Assembly (NCBI RefSeq): GCF_041146395.1
Contig: NC_091000.1
Coordinates: 10,554,501-10,618,500 of the forward strand
Length of the DNA stretch: 64,000 nt
Origin: Eulemur rufifrons
Lineage: Eukaryota > Chordata > Mammalia > Primates > Lemuridae
Direction: 5' to 3'
Shown: positions 44,545 through 56,075 of the stretch, piece by piece
Position numbering within the stretch: the first letter of the stretch is position 1
Layout of the letters: every line of letters begins with the position of its first letter
Made by a program: the position numbers and the translations under genes
The notes under the pieces: generated by a model
Database searches by the model: none
What the model was told of the DNA's origin: nothing
Seen by the model: only the letters and a program-made list of their open reading frames with translations

Positions 44545-45869
44545 AAAAGACCCTGCATCAGGAGGGCAGACAGAGCCTGAAAGTGGGCAGAGGCACGAGA
44601 CATGGGTATTGTCTACCATGCTTATGAGCTGGACATTCTATTCTATTCACAAGAAGCCTTCGGAAGGAGGTCAACGCTTGGAGTGACATGCTTGTCAAAG
44701 AGCTGGCGAACAGCGATTAGAAATGTGAAGCACCCAATTACAAGCGTTCTAATTATCGTGAAGAAGAATTTCTCCTTATACCCTGCAGCTTCTTTGTGGG
44801 TCTGTGGAACCATCATTAGTAAACTGGATACCCTACAAATTTCCATTAGTAAAGCCAATATCACCATTGAAAAGGATTTCTGCAAAGACAGACAGATCAG
44901 CAAATGATAGCTCATTTGGTGGAGCAGGGGAATGAGGATTGTATGGTTCTGCACATTGTGGCAGCAGCCACAAGCTGAAGGGTGGCCTTTAGGAGTGCAC
45001 AGGGTGGATTGAAGTTGAAGTGCCATGTCAATGTCCAGCCTCCCTGCACATACACAGTGCAATCAGCATCAGTGGTGTTCACTTTGAAAAGTAAGCACAG
45101 CAATATAAAGCTTGCAGTCACTGGCTCAGGCTGTGACATTTATATCCACTGAGTGTAGCAGGCCTCTTGTCTAAGGAGTCTCCAGTGTGACAGACCATGG
45201 CCCTTATGAGTTCCCGCAGGCAATGTAGGGTGAGTCCAGAGCCAATTTATCAACATCGATGACTTACTCCAATTTCAGTCCCATCATCACTCTTTGGCTG
45301 ACTCACACAGCCAGCAAGCAATTAGCTGTGTCCTCTCAGCAGCACACTATTCAGGTAAAGCAGCAAAAGCCTTCCAAGAAGATGGAAAGAATTCTATGGG
45401 AGGTGGAACTCATCAGCGGACATGACCATCCCTTGCCCGACTGCTGTAGGAGGAGAGGGTTAGTGGGTGCTGCCTATCAGCTGTTGACCAGTGGGTGACT
45501 TAGCTCTCTGACAGTGTCAGTTTTAACTTCCTACAAGTTGCTGATGTCTGCAGCTGCTGTGTTGTAGTAGGAGTCTATTTTTGGCTAAAGATCTAGGAGG
45601 CAATGGTAGTTTTGAAACGCCTAAGGCTTCTAAGCCAATTTGGAAATTTCAGGGGATTTGAACTGAATGAAGTTCTATAGATAGAACTCATCCTACAAAT
45701 ATTTTCATTGCAAAGGGAAAGCCTAAAAACCTATTTCTCTTGGGGTTTCCTGGTCTGGAGCATGTACTAAGTTATTCATTGGTCGGACTAGTGTTTATGG
45801 ATAGAGTTTTTACATGAGGGATCTCTACAGTTAGACATTGGTTAGTAGTTTTGGGTGAACCACATTCCT
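44545..45869. other. L2 remnant then unassigned DNA with long minus-strand frames
   Basis: 44545-44600 ('gaccctgcatcaggaggg') probably continues the interrupted L2. Beyond that no repeat is recognised. On the minus strand, frames at 44643-45062 (139 codons) and 44912-45139 (75 codons) overlap in different phases. The first has hydrophobic stretches ('MVILALLMEICRVSSLLMMV', 'IIRTLVIGCFTFLIAV') that look membrane-spanning. I recognise no family, the phases would need a frameshift to join, and chance frames of this size occur elsewhere in the window. A broken processed pseudogene is possible but unproven. Confidence 0.25.
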
Positions 45870-46410
45870 ACCTCAGTGTTTTGCTTCTGAAAAATAGAGA
45901 GAAAGGATAAGTGTTGGTACCGTGCATGAATACCAACTCCATAAAGGGAGCCACACTAGCGGGGTCAAAGCCAAACAAAACTGCTTGCTGTGAGGGGTGT
46001 TTTCACTTTGCCCTTCAGACCCACTCTCCCCCTTTCTATACCCTGCTGGGTGCCCTGGAAGGCTGACCTCTAGGGACCCCCTCAGCAGGCCCCCTTGATC
46101 TCTGGCTTCCAGTTGGGTTTTGCCATAGGGAGGCCAGCAGGAGATCAGAGGGAGGAAGGAGAGTGTGGCCCGGGTATGTACTCCCCAGGTCCCTCCTGAG
46201 TGGGCTATGAGGTGGCAGGATCCCTGTGAGAAGGCCACAGCTCCCTCTGGGTAGCCTCTGCACTTGTGGCTCCTTTCCCAAGGTATCATTAAATGCCCCT
46301 CAACTTTTCAGGCTAAGGCTGGTTTCCCTCAGCCCTGTCCATACCCTGCTAAATATTCCTTTATTAAAATGTCCTCAATCATTCTGTTTGTGTCATCTAT
46401 TTGTCTTTCT
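45870..46410 (+). mobile_element. Unclassified ancient interspersed repeat
   Basis: GC-richer segment with 'atctctggcttccagttggg', 'ttttgccatagggaggcc', 'agcaggagatcagagggagg', 'gaaggccacagctccctctg' and an end 'cctttattaaaatgtcctc' that includes an ATTAAA-type polyadenylation signal. I remember this string order from an old mammalian repeat but cannot name it. A 138-codon minus-strand frame (45873-46289) lies within and is probably chance. Confidence 0.5.
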
Positions 46411-46969
46411 CGTATGTATAAATAATCGATGGCTAATTTTTACAAGAGAAAAAATTTACATTTATGACCTCAGAACTCAATACCCATCTTAAACAAATCC
46501 ATGTGCGTGTCAACCCCAACTTGCATTCCAAATACAGTCGGAGGCCTGCAGAGCCACTGGGAAAGTGAGAGGAACGCTAGACTAGGACATGTGTCCCTTG
46601 GATGTTGCTGGCTCTAAGAGCAGTCCTGCTGCTGCATTCAAAATCACCATCAACAGCCATATTTCTTCTGTGACAGTCAGGAAATGAAGTTGCTTTAGGC
46701 ATTTGACATCCTAACCCGACAGTTTCTTACCTATATAAGTATTTTACTCATTTTGGTTACCTTTCAGACACTTGATTGGAGGTTTGGATTGGACATGTAA
46801 CACATTATGATTTTTCTCATTTAAAATAATTGGGAATGGGCTCTCAATGTTTCCGTGCAGAAAGGCTGTTTTGCAGGAATAAATTCCTAACGTCAGACAG
46901 GAAATTCCTACATGAGGAACAGAGAAATAGATAATAGCAACTGAATGTCTGAGAGTCACTTTCATTATT
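46411..46969. other. Unassigned DNA
   Basis: No gene or repeat recognised. Confidence 0.5.
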
Positions 46970-47080
46970 TGTTCAGGAGGTGTAATGATAGTACCTCCCT
47001 CATAAAATCGTGGGATCATAAATAAGGAATGTGTGTGCCCGGGACACATGATTTCAGTAAATGTTAGTGGTTATTGTTTA
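46970..47080 (-). mobile_element. MIR SINE fragment, antisense
   Basis: 'gtgtaatgatagtacctccc', 'tcataaaatcgtgggatcat' and 'cagtaaatgttagtggttat' match the antisense MIR end ('ataatagtacctacctcata', 'ttgtgaggat', 'aataaatgttagctattat'). Confidence 0.7.
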
Positions 47081-48984
47081 TCCTAATTGACTATTTCACT
47101 GATTTCTCTAAGCAAATTTTTATATTACTACTTGTGGAAAAGCAGAAAATATTTGAGAATATCTTGGTAATTTATTGATGGATGTTGTACCTGTAGAATA
47201 AATGGAATTAAACTGCCCTCTTAGTTCCTACAGTTAGTTAACTCTTTTGACATAGACTTCCCTTGAATCACTTTAACTAGAGTTTTTTCCATTGTGTGCA
47301 TGTTGAGATGGAAGAATATAGGAAGGAAGAAAAAGAAAGTCAACCCAGTTTACAATAATCAAAGAGGTCAAATACAGTTAAGGAACCCTGGTTGAACCTT
47401 AATGTGGATGAACTTATTAACAAAGACTCAAGTGTCTTTTAATCTAATGACTTCATTCATAATCAGAAAGCCAACCTTTTAAGTAAATTTGCACCCTTTA
47501 AAGTGCATATGAAATGAACACTTTTCTTTATTCCTCCACCTTTGTGGGGAGAAGGCTGCATACTTAGGCCAAGGGCAAGGGAAATACTCATTTGATACCT
47601 TCTTCATAACTATATCTTTATTTGTTTTCAGTTTTGTTACATAGAAGAGGAATTTGACAAGTTAACACTCACTTCTTTTTCTATATTTTAATGCTTTAAC
47701 ACAGAGAACAATAACATATCAATTAACTTTAATTACCCTCTGTCTTGCTTCCTCAGATCCTTGCCATTGTAAGCAGTGTGCTTTTATGAATAGCCTCCTG
47801 GTGGTGAAAACCTCGGAAGGTCTATCACTCCTTTTGCAATTTCTGCCCAGGGTCTCACAAAAAAAAAAAAAAAAAATTGTTTAATATATTCTTGTATGTT
47901 GCCTCATTTCTCCAATATTCTCAGAAGTCAGAATCTTATCATTTATAACTGGATATTAAAGATAGATTCATAGATCAAGAATGGAAAAGATCCAATAACA
48001 GTAAAATGAACTCTCATTGCCCAAGCAAGGAACTCCTAAGTTCGTACTACACTGAGATTTGGAGGTAAGAGGTTCATTGCGTGATACCGTCCAATCTAAT
48101 TCTGCTAGCATATATAGACAGTAATTTTCAGTAAAATCTAAGCAACCATGCAGTTAGCCAGATTAAAAATATCACATGCTTGAAATTAGATCTCTGCTGA
48201 GATGAACTTTGAGCAGCGTTAGATAAGGGATTAACTCTCTCTCCAATGGACTTTTACAAGATGGTCGTGTCTCCATATTAGTGTGTCCAGAGATGTCCCG
48301 TGTGGTAGGCTGGCTATCTAGGGACTAGCTGGGAAGCAGCGGTCAGCTGAGCAGCACATCACTGTGTGTATGCACCGTTCCCCTCCTTCTTGCCTCATTT
48401 CCCTTTTCTCTCACTCTTGCTGCAATAAAATATTAGCAATCAGTCAATGAATCAATCAAATTTCAAGAGTCAAACCATGTTTCCTGAAACCTTTGACTTA
48501 TAATAAATACTGTAGCTAACATGCTTTTGTATGAAATGGGAAGGGTTCTTTAAACGTAGAACAAGCTCTGAGATAATGGTCATCTAAATTAGGTTTGCCT
48601 TTGGTGCCAACCTTCCACACTCCCATTCTCTGGTACTTTCCAATTTTTCTTGAATTCCTGGCTTTTAGGTACCTAGTGAACTCATTCATCCTCTCTGACT
48701 GTTCCAGATTTAATTCTTACCTTAGGTGCACACATTACTAACTTAACACACATTAGGAACTCAATGTGTTACGCCTTCTGGCAGCATTACATTTCTTAGA
48801 AATAATTTATAGAAAGGACAATGATAAACCTCAAATGAATTCATTTCTAGTAGTAAAATTTCAGGCACTACAGAACATAAATGGTTGTGGGAATAACTTT
48901 GGGTGAAAAGAAAACTTTTTGGATGTCATTTAAATCATATAAGATTGATGACAAATTCAAGATCAGGAATCCACCAGACCTGAG
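47081..48984. other. Unassigned A/T-rich DNA
   Basis: No gene or repeat family recognised over 1.9 kb. A run of 18 A lies at 47859-47876 without an attached SINE. A minus-strand frame of 106 codons (48868-49188) extends into the following MIR and is not supported. Confidence 0.45.
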
Positions 48985-49130
48985 CGTGAATATCAGGTTT
49001 GCCCTCTGCAAGCTGTGTGATATCAGGTAAATTACTTGATCTCTCTGTGCCTTAAGATGGGGAATAATAATACCTACCCATAGGCTCAAGATACGATTAA
49101 GTAAGTTATTACATGTAAAGTCTCTTCTTT
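48985..49130 (-). mobile_element. MIR SINE, antisense
   Basis: 'agctgtgtgatatcaggtaa', 'attacttgatctctctgtgc', 'cttaagatggggaataataa', 'tacctacccataggctcaag' and 'ttattacatgtaaagtc' are the antisense MIR landmarks in order, with the 'tttcctcatctgt' piece deleted. Confidence 0.88.
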
Positions 49131-49157
49131 CTGTACTTTTTCCCCAGTCATCTCTCA

Positions 49158-49640
49158 CTTCATGATAAACCATCCCAAAACTTAGCAATGAAAATATGCA
49201 CCATTGATTTGCTCACAATCCTGCGATCTGGGTTGGGCTCAGCTGGTGATTCTTGGCTGGGCTCATGCACGTGGTTGCCGGTCACTTGGCAGCAAGAACA
49301 GTTGGCAGGTGCAGGATGGCCCCACTCACTTGATCTTGGCTGGTGGCTGGTCTTCTTTCTCCACTATCTTTCTTCCTCAGGGAGTCCAGCCCAGGGTGCT
49401 TTGTGCAGTAATCTGCAGGGCAACAAGAGGGAAAGAGTGAAAGCCAGAAGCCTCCTTGAAGTCACACGACGACGTTACTTTCCTTGCATTCTGTTCACCA
49501 AAGTACAAGGCCAGCCCCGTCCAAGGTGAGTGGAAATAAACTCTGGATCAGAGAAGCAGCGGAGCCACATGGCAGAGCAGTGTGATCCTGAGGTGGGAGG
49601 AATTACTGCGCCCGTCTTTGTCAAGTGTCCCACCCTGCAG
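49158..49640 (-). mobile_element. MaLR (MLT1-type) LTR, antisense
   Basis: Starts 'tcatgataaaccatccc' and 'caaaacttagcaatg', continues with 'atttgctcacaatcctgcg', 'tgggttgggctcagctgg', 'tgatcttggctggtggctgg', 'cttgaagtcacacgacgacg' and 'ttgcattctgttcaccaaag', and ends near 'ctttgtcaagtgtcccacc'. This corresponds to an older MLT1-group LTR read in antisense. Open frames of up to 113 codons run through it and are not genes. Confidence 0.75.
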
Positions 49641-50394
49641 ACGATGTGGACCATCAGTGGCTCCAGGGACTTCCCAGAGAAGGCATATGCAGCCCAGAAA
49701 AGACACTGTGACTTTCCAGAGATTTCTCAATAGGTTTGTTTCTGTTACAAATGGACTGCAGTCTGAAAGATCACCGAAAAATGCAGTTTCCATGTGTGGG
49801 AAGTGAGGAGCTTTCCCCCTTGTTTTGATGCGTCCTGCCAGTCGGCACGTGGCCTCCTCCCAGCAACTGTCTGTGCCTGCCTGGGAAGCACGCGAGGAGC
49901 CTGCTCTTCACAGTCTCTGACTGTTTTCCTCCTATAATAATATTGGATTTATTTCCTGTGGCAAAATTACCTCAAAAATTTTGTACAAGTAGAGTGGGAA
50001 TAAAAGCCTCTACAACAATAGAAACAGTGATCAGTGTCACCTCTTTCAAGGATTTTTACTGTGGACATTTATTTTCTGAGGTCTGTATAAGCAGCAGCTA
50101 CATGAATAACCAACCTTAGTTGGTTTTTCTATGATCAACCCAGTTTGGTCACAGAGAAATGGGAAGCCAAAGCCGTCTTTGCAGATCTTTGCCAGCTGAG
50201 CTCATTCAATTTTTGGATCACACCTGGTTCTGCTACAGGTGGGTAAACTGAGGCAGGGGAGGGCGGAGGCAGGCAGGGTTGGGGGGGAGGCTGCCGTGCA
50301 CAGGGGTGGCGTGTTAATGCTCTCCCATGGGACATGGCTGGGGGCGTGGCGCCAGGTGGGAGTGACAGGAGCTGAGGACAGGAAGGAGGAGAGG
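49641..50394. other. Unassigned DNA
   Basis: No gene recognised. The part 50240-50400 is G-rich on the plus strand, and frames on both strands there (up to 89 codons) are low-complexity (Pro/Ser-rich on the minus strand). Confidence 0.45.
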
Positions 50395-50660
50395 GGCCAT
50401 TCAAATATGTTTTGGATTTTACTCTGAGATTTTATCCTGAAAAGGTGGCACTAGAAAGTGACATAATCAGATATGCATTTAAAGATCACTGCAAGTGTTA
50501 CATGAAAAATAAACTGGACCGGGTCAAGATGAAAGCAGAGCAAGTCTATTGTCGGGAACCCAAGGGAGAGATGCTGGTGCCTGGAACTAGACAGGTGGCA
50601 GGATCTGTAGGACTTAATGACAAGACAAAGAGGAGATGTTAAGGATGTCTCCCTAGAGGA
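50395..50660 (-). mobile_element. L2 LINE fragment, antisense
   Basis: 'attttactctgagattttat', 'cactagaaagtgacataatc', 'atttaaagatcactgcaag', 'ggcaggatctgtaggactta' and 'ttaaggatgtctcccta' match antisense L2 ('gattttattc', 'agtgacatgatctga', 'aaaagatcactctgg', 'ggacttgctgatgg', 'caaggatgactcc'). Confidence 0.8.
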
Positions 50661-50700
50661 GGAACATGTACATCCTATCGGACTTTGTTGGGTAAAAAAA

Positions 50701-51179
50701 GGGGCCAAACTATTCACAATAGCAAAGATATGGAATCAACCTAAGTGTCCATTGGAGAATTGGATAAAGGACATGTGGTATATATACACAATGGAATACT
50801 ATTCATCGGTAAAAAAGGAATGAAATCATGTCTTTTGCAGCAACATGGATGGAACTGGAGGCCATTATCTTAAATGAACCAACTCAGACACAGAAAGACA
50901 AATGCCGAACGTTCTCACTTGTAAATGGGGGCTCAATAATGTGTACACTGTACACGTGGGAGCAGAGTGTGGAATGATGGACAATGAGGACTCACAGGGC
51001 TGGGCGGGGAGGAGGTGGACGATAAGAAGTTGCTTGGTGGGCACGATGTGTGTTGCTTCAGTAATGGATGTGCTGAAGGCCCCGACTTCACCACAATGCA
51101 ACGTGTCAGTGTAGCAAAATTGCACTTGTACCCCATGAATGTGTAGAAATAAAAAATAAGTGAGAGGAAAAAAAAAAAA
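50701..51179 (+). mobile_element. L1 LINE 3' end with poly-A
   Basis: Begins 'ccaaactattcacaatagc' and 'aaagatatggaatcaacc', continues with 'gtatatatacacaatggaat', 'actattcatcggtaaaaaag', 'gaatgaaatcatgtcttttg', 'cagcaacatggatggaactg' and 'gttctcacttgtaaatggg', and ends 'taccccatgaatgtgtagaa' plus an A-rich tail to 51179. Strings are close to primate L1 consensus, so it is younger than the L1 at 21 kb. It is strongly 5'-truncated and encodes no intact protein. It begins about 40 bp after an antisense L2. Confidence 0.93.
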
Positions 51180-51449
51180 GAAGGACCAAGCACAAGAAAT
51201 TTTCCAAGGAGAGCCCACATGCCTAAGCTTTTAAGGCAGTGAGTTTACAAATTGGGATGTCTTCACCTGAGGGGTATTTAAAACATGAGTGCAGAAAGAA
51301 AATATTAGAACTGCTATGTATGTGATTTTACTAAAAATGTAAGAAAACAAAGTCTTTTAATATTTGATGTTGAGGTTGACAGTAGTAATATGCTATAAAT
51401 ACTTATATGAGGAAATGTGTGCGCACAAATTTTTCACTGATGGGAGTGC
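51180..51449. other. Unassigned A/T-rich spacer
   Basis: No feature recognised between the L1 tail and the next LTR. Confidence 0.5.
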
Positions 51450-52080
51450 TGTATTAGTTTTCTTTGGTGCATAACAAATTACCACAAACATAGCAGCTTT
51501 AAATAAAATGCATTTTATTATTTCAGTTTAGTAGGTCACGAGTCTGGGTGCAGGTTAGCTGGATCCTTTGATCAGGGTCTCCATAGGTGGAAATAAAAGA
51601 GTTTGCCAGCTGTGTCCTCATCTAGAGGCTTAACTAGGGAGAGATCCACTTCCAAGCTCCCTCAGGTTGCTGTCAGAATCCATGTTGCTGTGGTTGTAGG
51701 ACCTCAGTCCCCAATCTAATGTCCTGGTGTCTGTTGGCTGGTGACCACTTTCACCTCCTAGGCATGGATCTCAGCTCCTTGCTGTGTTCCCCCATAGGCC
51801 CTCTTGTAGTTTCAATCTTCTCCTGCAGGAAGGGCCCAGTTCCTTTAAAAGGCTTACCTGATTAGGCAAGGCCCACCTAAGATATTCTTTTTAATTAATT
51901 CTAAGTCAGCTCAATTGGTAACCTTAACTGCAATTGCAAAATTCCTCTAACTTTGCTATATTACATAATCTAATTATCATATTCACAGTCCTAGTAAGTC
52001 AAGAGGATGGGATTCCCAGTGGCGTATATATAGCAGGGGCCAAGAATCTTGGAGGCCATTTCAGAATTCTGCCTACCACA
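51450..52080 (-). mobile_element. MaLR/ERVL-type LTR, antisense
   Basis: Starts 'tgtattagttttctttgg' and 'tgcataacaaattaccacaa', then 'catagcagctttaaataaaa', 'cctgattaggcaaggcccac', 'tggtaaccttaactgcaatt', 'cataatctaattatcatatt', 'cacagtcctagtaagtcaag' and ends 'cagaattctgcctaccaca'. TG and CA termini are present and length is about 631 bp. The flanks 'agtgc' and 'ggtgt' match only partly. Solo LTR without internal sequence. Confidence 0.82.
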
Positions 52081-53275
52081 GGTGTGCTATCAAAAAGGTG
52101 TTGTATCCACTGCTCTAATGTATCAACTTCTGTAGCTGTTTTTAAGAGCCTATCATCTAATCTCTATGGTCATGGAGGAGAAAAGTAATTTCCAAAATAA
52201 TTAGAGCACAAAAAAGCATACAGTTTTATAGAGAAAGTCAAACCTCTTGCTATTACACAAATCCAGGTTGCCACCACTTGCTGAGTGTGAGGTCTGTGTA
52301 TATTTTACATCATAAAAATAGACTGTTGCATTCTACACCAACTTCCTGAAGCTTCCAAAAGAGTTTTGTAGATATTAAATAAACCAGTTTTCAGTATTTC
52401 AATTTGAAATCACAGAAATATGGGAAAATGGAATGAGATTTATATCATAATGGAAAGCCAGAATCTTTCTTAAAATTATACTCGAGTAACATGATTTTTA
52501 ACTTGATCTTCTCCATGGGATCTTTGTTGTGCCTCAGTACGAATCATGTGTGATTCCTTTAACAGATAGCTATCTAGGGTAGTATAACCTCCTTGGGTTC
52601 ACTTCATTCTCAGACTTTATCTCCCTAATTCCCTGAACGTTGCCTTACTGAGGGCTTCTCCCTCTAACAGGAGGCAGTTCAGAATATGACTGCACTGTGC
52701 CGCCATGGGTGCCATTTGGGGTTGGAAATCTTAAACCAAACCAAACAACTTCAGTAAAATAAATCTTCAGCAACAGTCCTACAACTGATTAAATAAGTGT
52801 CATCTTGGGTTTGTTCCATTTCCCTGCCTTACAGGGGAAGTAGAGTGATAAATAACAACTCTAGGTAAGGGTTCTCTCCATCACAAAAATGCCCTCAGAT
52901 TCCTGTCTAAAATTTAGTTATCCTACAGGAAGTACCTCAATTCCTCTCCTCTGGGGAGGGAACTTCAGCTGCGCCCACTGCATGGACACTGTATGGTTAT
53001 TAGTCTCAGGTGGTTGTTGAACACAGAGACTGTGCAGTTATCCCTCTGAACTCCCTCAGCAACAAACTTGCAACAATAGGCTCGCAGCAAATTGTGTTGA
53101 TTCATTGATCAATATTAAAAAATTCAAAGGCAAATTATCCGAGGAAAACCACCAAAAAGAAGAAGGCTTATGTAGGCTGTGGTTGAAAGGGACAGTAAAT
53201 AACCTCTATTTTAGCAGCTATTTTAGATCCTCAGGTGCAAATGAGTTACAGGGCACTTAAGGTATATTTGGGTGC
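52081..53275. other. Unassigned DNA
   Basis: No gene or repeat family recognised. Frames are short. Confidence 0.45.
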
Positions 53276-53324
53276 CAGTGCACCTGACTGAATTTTGTCT
53301 TATTTTGTAGTCAGGTGCAAACTG
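53276..53324. repeat. Long imperfect hairpin, 11-bp perfect arms
   Basis: TGCACCTGACT at 53279-53289 and AGTCAGGTGCA at 53309-53319 are perfect inverted arms around a 19-base T-rich loop. Outer bases CAG and CTG pair again after a 2-base bulge, giving a stem of about 14 bp. A third copy of 'tcaggtgcaaa' lies at about 53231-53241. Confidence 0.8.
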
Positions 53325-55869
53325 GTCTCTGGAGGAGTCACATTCCTTAGAGTGAAGGATGCTTCACTCCCTGGTGCTTTCCCAGGGAATATACTGAATA
53401 AGCCTGAGCCCTACATAAGAATTATGAAGTTACTATAGTCCAGAGCTAATCCAAAGATGTCTCTTCATCTGATTTGGTCCAGGACCTGAGGGTTAGGATA
53501 CTTGGAGATATTTAGGGGAAAAGAGATTCTACAGACTCAGAACCAATGTGTGAAGGCACTACTGCTATGTCCATTTTCTCAAGAGAGTCCAAAGGTGCTC
53601 TGGGTGGGCTTTGGGAGCTTATGCCCAGGGTCTTTTAACACATGGGGCATAAATTTGGTTCAGTAACATTCGTTCCCACCCACAACCATGTCATACACTT
53701 GTCCCCTTTTGGAGACTAAATTGATCCATGTCATCCTCTGAAGGGCACCAAACTAATGTTCTTTATCAATCCCTTTATGCAATGTGCTAGTTTACACTTA
53801 AGGTCACGTTGCCGTTTTATCCAGGGAAAGTGAAGAATATCTTCTTTTTTCCTTTCTTCCATATTTATGATTTGCTCTTAAGGGAAAAATGTGACTTTCT
53901 TCTTCAGTTCAGTGCCACATTGATAGTGTCAGTCTAACACATTGATGGTAGGTAGCATTTGGCAATGATCTCATTCAGTTAAAAGATAGTCTGTCTTGTC
54001 ACAATTTAGAATGCCTGATGTTTGGAGCAGCTATAAACCTTATTTACATACTTGCCTTTGCCAACTGTAAATTTCCCTTTTATCGTTGTTGGCCTTACAG
54101 GGCTGTAAACATTTGCCATTTGCTCCTTGAAAGTTCACTCTGGATAAGAAATATGGAGGTAACAAATGAGGCCTTCTTTCTTCAAACCTTTGAAAAACAT
54201 CCAGCATCTCCAAAGGATCCATTCTCAATGTACGTGTCTATCGGATTCCTTTCTTTTTAATTCAGTCTTTTGCAAAAGTCTCTATTTCCTTTATACCCAT
54301 TTATAACTGAGGGGAAAGGTGTGAAATACTTTTTCTCATGCAGCATACCTTGCAAATGCAAACCATATGCTGTTTTCCTATGTATTTTGTACTGCTAGTT
54401 CCATATGCCCCAAGTGATTGATCTTACCGTTATGAGGAAGCTAAGGACACATATATTTTAAGTCTCTCTTGTAGGAAATAAGATATCCCTCTATTGCTCT
54501 TTCAGATTAATGTGCTAAAAGCCTCTCCTCATCTCTAATGGATGATCCATAATTTACATCAAAATTTCAATCACTTTAAATTAATATGGCCATTTCCTTA
54601 ATGAATCTTGTTACTAGTCTCTGCTCCGATTTTCACAAAACAATCCAGTCATTGTTTACCATTTTTTGGTTAGTGTAAAATCTGAGTATTCGCAGTATTT
54701 TTCTCTTTAGTTTTTGAAATTAATTAATTACTTGTATTATTTTAAGATAAATATCCTCCACAACCCCTTTTATGAAGAATATATTCTATATCATCGTCCC
54801 TTTTTTCATATTCTATTGGTTGTCATAAAAAGCAGGAGAAGTGAAACATTTTTTATGTATTCTACTAAGAGACTTATATAAATATTGTGAGAGTCATCTC
54901 TGAAAATAACATTGTTTATTTCCTATTTGTCCCCATGAGATTTACAAGAGTAAGTCACATTAATTCTGATGGGATTTAGCAGTCACAATTTTCTCTGCAT
55001 CAGCAGAAGAGATGTATGTGGGCAAAGCAAACGAGAAAGTTGAAAAATGAGTTTCCGTGACCTAAATTTTTTATTGTAATTGTTACATAATTAATATTGC
55101 ACCTTAATACTAGTTCAGCTAATTATAGGTATAAATATCTGGTATGTGTTTACTCCATCATGAAAATAAACACTGCTGCACTAATCCCAGCTAATCATGG
55201 GGTTGGAAAACTAATCCATCTTCATGAGGGACGTCAGGACTCAGTTTTCATCAAATGGTCACACTCAACCTAAGAGGACAGAGACCCCAATAGGAGCTGA
55301 CGTTGATGTGGAAAAAAGGGATTCAGTGCCTTTCAGCGGAGGTGGCCTTAGGTGCCATGGGAAGTGTGGCCTTCACCATGCAGTTCCCCACAGAGCCTGT
55401 GAGGGGACTTCCTCCACAACACAGTGCTTTTCAGACTGGGCTCAGGGGGCCGGCAAGCGACCTTGGAAGTTCCCCGGGGCTGAGGGGCTGGCATGGACAG
55501 GGACAGGACGGAGGCCCACCACTCCCTCTGCAAGCCGGAACAGCTCTTCTCCTTTTACTTGTTTTACACACTAGCTTTTTTGGTAGGATTTCCTCAGAAG
55601 AAAGGGCTCAAGAACTTTAAAATAAATTGATGCCCAGCACTGTAATAACATCAGCCTCTGCAGGAGTCAAGACGTCCCAGATAGTTCAAATCGTAGGAAG
55701 AGGGTCACAGTCAGTAACACAGCAGACTTGGCCAAGCTTGTGGGAATTGGGGTTAAACCACATCTTGTGCTTCCTCTTTCCTGCTAACACATAGATACAT
55801 GCATGCTACATACATGTACATTTGCATACACATATACACACATGTGAAGAGAGAGAAGGAAATATGGCA
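53325..55869. other. Unassigned DNA
   Basis: About 2.5 kb with no recognised gene or repeat. Near 55150-55225 three 'taatc' cores occur, two of them extended to TAATCC (OTX/PITX-like sites), a weak motif cluster. Frames at 55224-55620 (116 and 105 codons in different phases) lie in locally GC-richer sequence without a domain. Confidence 0.4.
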
Positions 55870-56075
55870 ACACATTGTTAAACACCTATCCCGTGCCAGG
55901 GTCTGTGCCAAACACTGGGCCTATGGAAAGGAACCAGATGTGGTCCCTGCCCTCACAGGAAGACAAGCAATAAGCAAGTAAACAATAAACAAATAAATGA
56001 AATAATTATAGATTTTGAGTGCTGGTATAAATGAAGTGGAGCACATCCACTTGAAGAACCAGGGACTTCTGGGGA
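55870..56075 (-). mobile_element. L2 LINE fragment, antisense
   Basis: 'cacattgttaaacacctatc', 'ccgtgccagggtctgtgcc', 'aaacactgggcctatggaaa', 'atgtggtccctgccctcac', 'agacaagcaataagcaag' and 'ttatagattttgagtgctgg' follow antisense L2 from its 3' end. Overlapping frames on both strands to 56483 are not supported. Confidence 0.82.

Noticed and set aside
47859..47876. 18-A run as the tail of an unrecognised retroposon
   Set aside because: No SINE, LINE or gene-derived body and no target-site duplication could be found next to it.
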